A stretch of 64,000 nucleotides of DNA from Cantharellus purpuraceus. Its lineage: Eukaryota; Basidiomycota; Agaricomycetes; Cantharellales; Hydnaceae. A model generated the notes under the pieces. The model ran no database searches, was not told the DNA's origin, and was given only the letters and a program-made list of their open reading frames with translations. The DNA lies in assembly GCA_025174535.1 (NCBI GenBank), contig JALBUN010000018.1, positions 186,001-250,000 of the forward strand, read 5' to 3'. The position numbers and the translations under genes were made by a program. The number at the start of each line of letters is the position of its first letter. Within the stretch, counting starts at the first letter, position 1. Below, one piece after another: positions 55,976-64,000 of the stretch.

Positions 55976-56584
55976 GTGGTGGTCACGACGAGCTCCATCT
56001 ACCAAAACTCGACTCCATCCCGTTCAAGTTTGGACGCTGAGGCTGCGACGTTCGCACATCCACAACAGTCCCGCGCCGACCCCTTCTCGTACTCAAGTCA
56101 CACAAATTCCCCGCCTCTGCAATGCGCGCACGCGGCCTCGAACGCACGCTCACGCCCACGCCCACACCCACGCTGCAATTCTCAGTTGGCGAATGCCAAC
56201 ACGGACACGTGGAACTTCCTAAAGAGGACAAGAGCTACAGCGGCGAGATGGAGGGATATAGCGGCAAGATGGAGGGATACGGCGGCGAGAGCCCTACTGG
56301 ACGGTGAAGAGCAGGCGAGCCGTCTAGTGCAGCGACGCCACTGCCGAGGACACGGTCGTGGGTTGCGTCGCGGTCGAGATGTAGGACGCGGGTGTGTTTG
56401 TGACGGGAGGGAAGGGGAACGTGGAAGGCGAGAAGAGAGCGCCATGTTGGTGGGTGATTCCTCAGTCGCCGGCCGCGAGAGCAGCCGTGGCTTGGAGACG
56501 CCAGAGAGGAGAGAGTATAGGAAATATGAGGATATGAGAGGATGGACGGGTGCGCTAGGAGAGCTGGAGGCTGACCGGTGGTGA
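55976..56584 (+). CDS. Module R, copy 3: 202-codon open frame
   Basis: A plus-strand frame starting MVVTTSSIYQNSTPSRSSLD runs open to 56584. It has Ser-rich N-terminal, Arg-rich middle (RWRDIAARWRDTAARALLDG) and Gly/Arg-rich parts, and a C-terminus WTGALGELEADRW. The N-terminal and C-terminal motifs recur in copies 1 and 2. A minus-strand frame overlaps it (56769-56182). No family is recognised; the GC-rich composition lowers confidence that it is a real protein. Confidence 0.35.
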   Translation: MVVTTSSIYQNSTPSRSSLDAEAATFAHPQQSRADPFSYSSHTNSPPLQCAHAASNARSRPRPHPRCNSQLANANTDTWNFLKRTRATAARWRDIAARWRDTAARALLDGEEQASRLVQRRHCRGHGRGLRRGRDVGRGCVCDGREGERGRREESAMLVGDSSVAGRESSRGLETPERREYRKYEDMRGWTGALGELEADRW

Positions 56585-56599
56585 AGCGGCTGCGAATAT

Positions 56600-57682
56600 G
56601 GCTCTGCGGTTGCGCTTGGAAGACCCACGAGACCGTCCACAGACAACCCCAGCAACGTAATATATCCCTCGTATCCGCGGCACATTTGTGTCATATATGA
56701 CGAGGGCCATCTGAGGAGAGGGAACGTTTGGTGCGTGTTCTTGTTGTCAGTCTCGACGCCTACCAGCACAAGGGATCAAGGACACTCATCTATATTACAG
56801 TAGCCACTCATCGAGATCAGATTGCCTTTATTGGGTTGGTTCTAGTTCTAGTTCTGTTGATGCGCGTGTGATTAGGCCTTGGTACATGTCCAGAGTCGAA
56901 CCGCGCGGACCCAACAGTAGTTGGCTCCGGTCAACGGACGAGTTGGCATATACGCCAGGAAGCCCTAGTCATTCATCGTGCCGTGGCTTACCACGCTGTC
57001 CCTTTCCTTCCGTTCCATTCCCTTTCCCGTGGCCGTTTCTGTAGGCATCGGAAGTCATGCCTGAGCGTGTGGGGCTGGTAGGAGCGACAGTATCACATGT
57101 GCCGTGCTGCTGCTGTCCTGCCGTGCCCAACTTACCCCCGGGGTTGAGGGACAACTTGCAGGCGATGGAGTGCCTGACTCTGGCCGTGCCACCGGCGGAT
57201 CATAGCGTCCACAGCGCCATGCTCACGCGTACGATTCCGCCCAAGGTTCCCCCCCCCCACGATGAAGGCCGTGTTGGCTGATTGTGGGATGGATTCAGGT
57301 TGGCTGGGTGCTCCGTCGCACAGATAGTGTTGCGATGGCCTTGATTTTTTGCGGACATTGCTTCTGATTCTATTGAGGGGCGTGTGTCCATTCATATGTG
57401 CGCATCTTGTGAGAGTTCGTAGGCAGGAGAGGAAGCAACTTCCATAGAACCGATTCCATTAAGATGTTATGAAATATTGGATACATAGTCACACGACGAA
57501 ATTGTTCAAATGACAAGGTCTCTCCCCGAAATTGTAAATAAATACACATTCTACACAGCTACACACGCTTGCCTCCACGTCCCACAGGATTCGTGATAAG
57601 TGCTGCGAATCATCTCATCTCGAAATTCCGTCACATCAATAACCTCAACCGAACGTGATGAAGACTAACTGATAGCCCGACA
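56600..57682. other. Module M5 (longest copy) and DUF6533 3' flank
   Basis: 56760-57420 matches 6310-7000 closely, including TTTATTGGGTTGGTTCT and the CGTGCTGCTGCTG segment. 57420-57682 is the DUF6533 3' flank. Frames on both strands are open in places, but none is conserved across copies. Confidence 0.4.
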
Positions 57683-57952
57683 CTAAGTGTCCAAGCTCAC
57701 TTCAACCTCTTGGCCGAGACTGAATTTCTACGAGCGCGATATCACCCTCCATCGTCCCTGCTGGAATGACCTCATCCATACGCATGGCCTCCTCCCACAA
57801 GGACTCCGTTCCGATACGCTCATCAACGTCCGAATCCCAACTCTGCCATCACAGCGTCGTGCAGGTTTTGGGTGGCCGCATGGAAGCTTCCCAGAGATAT
57901 TGAAGGTAAGCCTCTGGAGGTGTTGATATTGTGGTGTGCATGGCTCCTTTGT
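57683..57952 (-). pseudogene. DUF6533 tail fragment (copy J), cut by a Gypsy element
   Basis: The minus strand encodes the last part of the tail, ending VEVSLDT-stop at 57683. Upstream it breaks inside the codons for LQRS (GGCTCCTTTG then unrelated sequence). The break is the left end of the Gypsy element that follows. Confidence 0.55.
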
Positions 57953-59111
57953 AGGGATTACACCAGGGGGAGAACTGAGCTGACCTCAGATCCTGCAAGG
58001 GACTTACAATCCATTAAGCCAAGTTCCCCCTACTAGCTATTTTGCAAAAATAGTGGCCCCTTCAGAGAACCTGACCCAGGAGGCTCTGATTCCTCAGATT
58101 CAGATACTTCATCAGGAAGAAGTTCCATGAGTGAGAGTGAACAACAGAGGAGGATCTCAAAACAAAAGCACTACAGGAAAAAAAGAAAAAAAAAAAAAAT
58201 GGGTGCCCCCACACCTTATGATGGTAGCACAGATTTTGATGCTTTCGAGAAGTGGACATATGCAGTAAACTCCTGGTTTGAGATCACTGGCTTCCTAAAG
58301 AAACATAAAGTGAAACAGATGCTTAGCTTTATGAAAGGACATGTGGAACAATGTTTTCTGACATTTGTAGCACCTGACTTGAGAAATTGGTAAGTAGAGA
58401 CCATAGTGCAAGGGTTATTCAATTATTGTTTTGCACCTGTGTTTAGAAGACAGATGCCAATTACCTGTCAAATGGCTGCATCAGGATCCCAAACAATGAT
58501 CACAAGCTCAGTGGAGCCAGAATTCACATACCAAAATTTACAGAAAAGTGTCACTTTGATGTGATCAATCTAGAGAATCATGATGTTGTGTTAGGGACTC
58601 CATTTTTATAGCAGCATAAAATCATACTTGGTTTCAACTCCCCAAAAGTCTCTATTAGTTGCAAAGATTCCCAAACAATCAGTGGTAAAGGTGTGGCTAG
58701 AATAAGCAGCTTAGCCACTGACCTTGTCAAAGAGGGCCTAGATCAACTTTGCATGCAACTGCAAGAAGAAGCTGGGGATCTTTGCATAGCAGCTGAAGAC
58801 ACACCCCTGTTGCCTTTGTAGGCCATCAATCATTGAATTCCAATAATTAATGAAAATAAAGTATTACTGACCATCTTGATGCCCAGAAGCTCTGAAACCA
58901 TTGTGGAGGGTGAAATGGGGTAAGTATTTGGAGTCAGGGAGATGGCAATATCATGTGGGAGAGAATGCCATACCTTTGCTACTAATCAATAAGAAACTGG
59001 CCCCTGATGGCACTCCTAGACTGCAAACAGTCTTTGATGATAGAGAATGAAATGCTAACACCAGGGAAATGGCAAGTCCCTTACCAGATCAATGGATGAT
59101 CTTGATGAATG
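57953..59111 (+). pseudogene. Ty3/Gypsy gag, protease region and RT start (element 5, part 1)
   Basis: A basic stretch is followed by MGAPTPYDGSTDFDAFEKWT and FLKKHKVKQMLSFMKGHVEQ, a Gypsy gag start. Later there are HDVVLGTPFL (after the protease), KGVARISSLATDLVKEGLDQ, and RT-leading blocks GRWQYHVGENAMPLLLINKK, TVFDDRE and ANTREMASPLPDQ in broken frames. An A-rich tract (58180-58198) lies before gag. The reading is cut at 59112 by a Tc1 transposon and continues at 60707. Confidence 0.75.
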
Positions 59112-59113
59112 TA

Positions 59114-60704
59114 CAATGACTCAAAAAACTGTTTCAATGTTTGCTTGTTTTGACTTTACAGTGCCATAACCTAAAATAAATTTGGTAAAATATCCAAGAT
59201 ATTACTGTATATAGTAATGCATCTTATCTTCAAGACTGTTAAATCATGTTGATCAGGTGTGAGCTGATAGAGATATAGAAACATTGATCTGGTCATGTCA
59301 TTGAAATGGTTTTTTAGCTGGCTGATCTGTGACTGAAAATCTGCTTTTGTGGACCTCCAGACAGTGCCTGTTGTGACATATTTGGCATATAATGATTCCT
59401 TTATGTCACATGATTCTTGAACAATAGCCAAATAGACCATAACAACTTGTTGATCTACTCTACATCATCATGAAGCCTCTGTCTCTCTCTACAGACTCAT
59501 ATCCTTTCTCTCCTTGATTCAGGCATCTCAGGTTATCAAATCTCATCCCAGACTGGTGTATCCAATGCTACTATCTCCAGACTATGCCCTAAACACTTAT
59601 CCCATCTTCCAAAGTCTCCTGGTAGTTGTCCAAACTTTCAGATACTAATATTTGTCATGCTCTTTGTCTTATTGGCTCTGGCAGAGCTGAAAATGCTGTC
59701 CAGGTCACTAAAGCATTTCAGGATGTCATCAACCAACCTACTTCACACAAACAGTGAGAAATGGCTTGAAGAGAGTTGAAATGAAGGCTGTGGTGAAGAA
59801 AAGGCCAAGGCTCACCCACCATCACAGGAAGGCAAGGCTAGACTTTGCCATAAGTCACCAGCACTGGACTTTGGAGGACTGGAAGAAGGTTGTTTGATCA
59901 GATGAAACCAAAATTAATCACTTGGAGTCAGATGGCAAGAAATGGGTGTGGAAAAAGGCAGGAGAGGGATTGAGTGACTGATTAGTGGAGGAAACCCTGA
60001 AGTTTGGAGGAGGATTCTTGATGATATGGGCTGTATGCTGTGGGAGGGAGTTGGGGATGCATGCAAGATAGATGGGAGGATGGATGGAGACCTTTACATC
60101 AAGATTCTGGAAGATGAACTCCAAAACAGCCTTTCATATTATGGCAAGGCTCCATACAGCATCATCTTTCAACAGGACAATGATCCAAAACACACCTGTA
60201 AAAAGGCTCAAGACTAGTTCAAAGACCATGGTTTCCAAGTCCTCCCATGGCCTGCACAATCACCAGACCTTAATCCTATTGAACACCTGTGGAATCACCT
60301 GAAGAGAAGGCTAGCAGAGCATAAGACACCCCCTCAGGGAATTTTGGAACTTTGGGAGAAAGTACAAGAGGAATGGGGGAAAATAGGGGTAGAGGTGTGT
60401 CAAGGACTAATTGAGAGTATGCCTAGAAGAATTTCTGGTGTAATAGAAGCCAAAAGAGGCCATATAAAGTACTAATAGTATCTATAATCTGTCAGCCAAA
60501 AAACTGTTTTAATGATATGACCAGATTAATGTTTCCATATCTCTATCAGATCACACATGATCAACATGATTCAACAAATGTCTTGATGATAAGATGCATT
60601 ACTATATACAGTAATATTTTGGATATTTTACCAAATTTATTTGTTAGGTTATGGCACTGTAAAGTCAAAACAAGCAAACATTGAAATAGTTTTTTGAGTC
60701 ACTG
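59114..60704 (+). mobile_element. Tc1/mariner transposon with about 220-bp inverted repeats
   Basis: The left end CAATGACTCAAAAAACT and the right end complement CAGTGACTCAAAAAACT are flanked by TA (59112-59113 and 60705-60706), the Tc1/mariner target. The similarity of the ends extends inward about 220 bp on each side (roughly 59114-59335 and 60485-60704), with small differences. Total 1,591 bp. It carries one broken transposase gene. Confidence 0.93.
59470..60475 (+). pseudogene. Tc1/mariner transposase (DD34E), broken
   Basis: From ATG at 59470: MKPLSLSTDSYPFSLLDSGI, a helix-turn-helix DNA-binding part (ISSQTGVSNATISRL), then after a frameshift VVKKKRPRLTHHHRKARLDF and HQHWTLEDWKKVV. The DDE catalytic residues are in SDETKI, FQQDNDPKHT and PDLNPIEHLW; the second Asp and the Glu are separated by 34 residues. 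Such enzymes cut and paste at TA. TGA replaces the Trp before SDETKI, TAG replaces a residue after KKAQD, and other stops and frame changes occur, so it is inactive. Confidence 0.9.
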
Positions 60705-60706
60705 TA

Positions 60707-60857
60707 TGTAAGTACTAGTATTGATCACTGATTGAAGGAAAAGATGCATATGAATCTGTCTGAGTTGATCCAGATGATGTCTGGAAAACATTATTCAACA
60801 CACCTGATGAAACTATAGTTAGTAACATCATGCAACAAGGGGATTGTAATGCACCCA
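60707..60857 (+). pseudogene. Ty3/Gypsy RT (element 5, part 2)
   Basis: Reads KEKDAYES then VDPDDVWKTLFNTPDETIVS and IMQQGDCNAPTM, the RT palm just before the active site, in the same orientation as part 1. It is cut by LTR-2 at 60863. Confidence 0.85.
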
Positions 60858-61029
60858 CTATGTGTTATGCACTAGGTCTGATGGGAGGTCAGAACTTGGA
60901 TCAGGGTTGGAGTTGGTGTCAGGGTGTATCTTGGGGGTCAGAATGGACTTGACTTCAGCTTACATGCTGCACCCTCACTAATACCTGTGTCCAAGATTTC
61001 AGACTTTAGATAGTTTGGATTGAACTTAG

Positions 61030-61709
61030 TGTTAAGGGCTGGAAAACTTGGCGGTCAAAGGAAATAACCAGAGTTTGGCTGCTAGTGGTGAAAGGGAGGG
61101 GACTTTACTGTTCCAGTTCAACTGGAGACAGAGTAGGGACAATAACTATTGAGTTGGATTGAGTGGACTTGGCTTCAACTTGTGTGTTGCGCCCCCTCAG
61201 ATTGTCGGTCCAATATTTTGGAGTTCAGAGTACAGAGTTGGATCAAGGATCTGGAGTTTGACTTGTCAAGAAGGTACTTGTCAAGAAGCTAGCAAACAAG
61301 AAGTTGATGGGGCAAATCTTAGTTGATATATGAACTACTGTAATAGACAGAGAGTAGCCTGTATAAGTATGTGGAGAATTGAATGCTGAAACTAAAACAA
61401 TAAGACAATAAGACAGATATGGAGTACAACACAGAAAGGAGTTTGGAGTTCAGACCCAAGTCCAAACTGAAACTAAACAATATAAAAGAAGGAGGTTTGT
61501 TGTAACCCATAAGAAGAAACCACTTATAAAGAGAACAATAATGGAGTTCAGGGTTGATGGAGGTGGAGTTGACAGAGGTGGAGTTGAAGGAGATGGAGTT
61601 GAAGGAGATGGAGTTGAAGGAGATGGAGTTGAAGGAGATGGAGTTGAAGGAGATGGAGTTGAAGGAGGTGGAGATCCAGAGTTTGGACTTGGTGTTACAG
61701 GATGTAACA
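61030..61709 (+). repeat. Solo LTR, family LTR-3, nested in LTR-2
   Basis: TGTTAAGGGCTGG...CAGGATGTAACA, 680 bp, with a perfect duplication CTTAG (61025-61029 and 61710-61714). The uninterrupted site is visible in LTR-2 copy a near 24710 (GGACTTAGGAAC). It shares a GGACTTGGCTTCAACTTGTG segment with LTR-2, so the families are related. Confidence 0.93.
61561..61673 (+). repeat. 15-bp tandem repeat in LTR-3 (about 7 copies)
   Basis: GGAGATGGAGTTGAA repeats seven times with very few changes. On the complementary strand it reads as a Ser-Thr-Pro repeat, which is a by-product rather than a gene. Confidence 0.9.
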
Positions 61710-62046
61710 CTTAGGAGCTAGGTGTGATTTGATATTTGAACTGGGGAATGAAGTCCCAGTAGTATGACTTAAATACATACTCAAAATCTAATAATAATTA
61801 CTCCAGTGATGAATCTCCAAGGCCAATAGCCTTATGTGAATATGTCCAAGTCCAGCAGGGATGGGTGTCTGGTTCCTATGGTGATGCTGATGCATCAATA
61901 GAACCAGAGACAGATGGGCAGAGTCACAACAATGATTGGATGGACTATGGGAGATGTAACAGTTTCCAAATGGAGTATAGATTTCATATATGTGGGGATC
62001 TGGGAGATTGGATAGGGATCTGGGCATTAATGAATATAATCTAACA

Positions 62047-62245
62047 CTATGTACCAGACATTGATGAACTACTTGTTCAGTGCATTTATAGGGGTCTCTA
62101 TGCACATATATCTAAATGATATTGTGGTCTATCCAGACATAATTAGTGACCATATAATATACTGCCACACCATACTTAGCATATTGCAACAGCAGAAGCT
62201 GTATTTATCAACCCCAGACAAGCTCCAATTCTTTGCAACTAGACT
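62047..62245 (+). pseudogene. Ty3/Gypsy RT (element 5, part 3)
   Basis: Reads YQTLMNYLFSAFIGVSMHIY, LNDIVVYPD, IYCHTILSILQQQKLYLS and KLQFFATR. The active-site box is YLND instead of YLDD, so a metal-binding Asp is lost. It ends near 62245 where similarity to RT stops; RNase H and integrase are missing. Confidence 0.85.
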
Positions 62246-62520
62246 GCATATACATATATGTGCGGTTCTTCTATAAAAGTACTCACAGAAACAAACATAC
62301 AGATTGTCTGTTCTCTTCAAGAACAGGGAGGGTGAGTGTAAGGAGCCAGTCTTGACTGGAGATGGAGACACAATACTATCTCTGACTAAGCATTACACTG
62401 AGACAAGGGTTGCTTCCTCAATACAACTTGTTAGTTGACTGGTCCGCTGGTTACTTCTAAGTCTATTCGAAGTCTGAACTCGTACTTCTTTACACCCCAG
62501 TCCCTATCTGAGCCTTCACC
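62246..62520. other. Boundary sequence, no gene recognised
   Basis: AT-rich sequence with no protein similarity noticed. The next recognisable sequence is inverted family Q exon 2. Confidence 0.3.
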
Positions 62521-63181
62521 TCCCTCACAATGCAATGACAACAGAATACTTCTCTTCCCAAGTATCAGATCATGAATAATAGACCCCAATTCATCGCCAC
62601 AGCGCTCAAGACTTCTCTATTTGCGAAGGATCGCGTCTGAGTTTGGAAAACCTCAGCGCGTGCATCCATTAGTTACCCGAGCATATCCATCTACCCCCTG
62701 CAATCCTCATACTCCCTACGCTCTCCCCTCTCCGGTGCCCCAAACCCACGGCCACCCGCGCAGCCGGCAACTGAGGATAGGAGTTCTTTAGCACTTTATC
62801 TGGGATATCTACACTCCATCATTCACAATGCAATGATTCTTCCCAAGTATCAGATCATGAATAATAGACTCCAATTCGGTCAAAGCTCAAGACTTCTCTG
62901 TGCAAGCCATTGCGTCGGAGTTCGGGAAGCCTCAGCACGTGTATCCATTGAACAGGTGCAGTGCTCCACTGGTCGAGCTGGTGCTGGAGTCCCATACTTC
63001 ACCATTTGTCCGACAGTACGCCAACATCACCAATTGTCTGGAGTTTATCGTCAAACCTTAGACCGCCAGGAGGATAAGACTGAAATGCGCATCTCCCGGT
63101 ACCCACTGTTCCTTGGGACGCTCCAATGGATTTCTCCGCGAATTGGCTTGGCTGGTTCCTGAGGCTGTCCCCACTATTCAG
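62521..63181 (-). pseudogene. Family Q, copy 5 with duplicated exon 2 (inverted)
   Basis: The minus strand from about 63181 reads NQPSQFAEKSIGASQGTVG, TGRCAFQSYPPGGLRFDD, exon 1 of family Q. The expected ATG is CTG (63179-63181), so the start is lost. Exon 2 follows in damaged form to about 62830, and a second exon-2 copy lies at 62680-62521, the same duplication as at 51992. Between them is GC-rich module R-like sequence (62690-62800). Confidence 0.5.
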
Positions 63182-63820
63182 GGAGGACGATCAGAGGCTG
63201 GCGCACCGGATATCACAGGTATGCACTAGATTATCCTGTTTATAGACACTGGAGCTGACGGGAATTTTAAGGGGGGTTTCCACTTCGGGAGTGTTATGTA
63301 GCAGCTGCTGCGACACCTCACCTCTTATCTTTGTTACTACTCATGAATCAGAATTCAAAGGCATAGAAGCACATACTCTTGTCAACGTACTGCCAAAACA
63401 AGAAGCGGGTCTGAGCTTAGCAACATCAGGCGGGTTCAGGCCGAAGACTGCGGCATGAATCTGCTGGTCTGCCTTCTTTTCGGTCGGTTAGAATGTCTTG
63501 TTTTCAAGCCTTCAACCTAATGAATTGGCCGTGGATACAGTTCCCTGCAGTCCAGGACTTGTGAACTCGTCTGGGGATGGGCTTGCTTTGGCACACAGGT
63601 GCCGCGCCCAATTCCATTATCACTGTAGCCACGAGGTTGAATCACTATGGCATGATAAGAAACCGGACTGATAATCACTGTTGATATCTAAATGGTGTTG
63701 ATACAAGTAGCGCTCTCCAAGATTCCAGTATATATATGAGCCTCTCATGACGTTCTTCCCATCGCATTCTCCACATTCTAGTCCATATCTGTATACACAA
63801 CCTGTCATCTTTCCATCAAC
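63182..63820. promoter_or_regulatory. Shared divergent intergenic region, family Q copy 5 / DUF6533-G
   Basis: About 640 bp, the inverted equivalent of 50982-51624 and homologous to 2740-3360. It contains CCAGTATATATATGAGCC close to the DUF6533 start. Confidence 0.45.
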
Positions 63821-64000
63821 ATGACATCTCAAGAAGAACAGGTGGCAATTCAAGCTGTATCGGATAGGTATGTGGCCGCTTGGTATTAGCGCATTGAAAT
63901 ATTGATATTTGAACTCATATGGCGCCAGCATGGCCTCCAGTTACACTCTGATAGCTGCCCTTGGCGAGTACAAAGCTTAATGTGCAACCCAGCTAACAGC
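63821..64000 (+). pseudogene. DUF6533 copy G, 5' part, cut by the window edge
   Basis: ATG at 63821 starts MTSQEEQVAIQAVSDRYVAA. TAG follows WY (near 63887), where copy A reads YYRIEIL. The rest reads RIEILIFELIWRQHGLQLHS and SCPW, as in copy F. It continues beyond the window. Confidence 0.6.

Larger units (their letters stand above)
60863..62046 (+). repeat. Solo LTR, family LTR-2 (copy b) with nested LTR-3
   Basis: TGTTATGCACTAGG...AATATAATCTAACA, with a perfect duplication CTATG (60858-60862 and 62047-62051). Without the nested LTR it is about 500 bp, like copy a. Removing it rejoins the Gypsy RT (NAPTM to YQTLMNYLF). Confidence 0.93.

Noticed and set aside
61450..61710. A Ser-Thr-Pro repeat protein on the minus strand
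   Set aside because: Caused by the 15-bp tandem repeat inside LTR-3, and contained entirely within a solo LTR plus its edge.
1..64000. A CRISPR array, prophage or bacterial gene cluster
   Set aside because: Short tandem repeats here have no regular unique spacers, and all recognisable proteins are eukaryotic retroelement, Tc1 or DUF6533 types.

Overview
The window looks like a repeat-dense, probably heterochromatic or subtelomere-like region of an agaricomycete (basidiomycete) genome. The evidence is: degraded Ty3/Gypsy and Ty1/Copia elements of the types usual in mushroom-forming fungi, a chromodomain Gypsy element (chromovirus), very short introns (about 41 nt in one family), and repeated copies of a membrane-protein gene with the DUF6533 signature. 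The species cannot be named from the sequence. No bacterial-style operon, rRNA, tRNA or CRISPR array was found.

Two kinds of sequence alternate. The first is a duplicated gene cassette: a DUF6533 multi-pass membrane protein gene, head to head across about 540-640 bp with a small gene of unknown function (called family Q here), then a GC-rich low-complexity module (R), a second partial DUF6533 tail, and another GC-rich module (M5). Parts of this cassette occur at 2.6-15.5 kb, 36.3-41.2 kb, 47.9-57.9 kb and 62.5-64 kb, in both orientations. Most copies carry stops, frameshifts or truncations. The DUF6533 copy at 49283-50981 is the best preserved.

The second is transposon nests. A Copia polymerase at 1-2450 is split by a solo LTR and a 565-bp inverted-repeat element. 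A Copia gag lies at 15.6-17.2 kb. A minus-strand Gypsy at 17.8-21.5 kb is split by a solo LTR and a 1.4-kb insert. A Copia LTR plus gag at 21.5-22.4 kb is broken by an LTR-like repeat (family B), which holds a 565-bp element and an LTR-2 with a further 565-bp element inside it. A nearly complete chromovirus lies at 26419-32905, with a solo LTR of the same family at 33333-33645. Another Copia lies at 42.2-43.8 kb, and a pile of LTR-like fragments at 43.8-47.2 kb. A Gypsy at 58-62.2 kb is broken by a Tc1/mariner transposon and by an LTR-2 that itself contains LTR-3. Many insertions keep perfect target-site duplications, so their order can be read.

No element looks autonomous. The chromovirus keeps one pol reading frame from protease to chromodomain, broken only by stop codons that mostly look like CGA-to-TGA changes. 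This fits methylation-linked C-to-T decay. The stretch at 33.7-36.3 kb is the longest part that I could assign neither to a transposon nor to the cassette.
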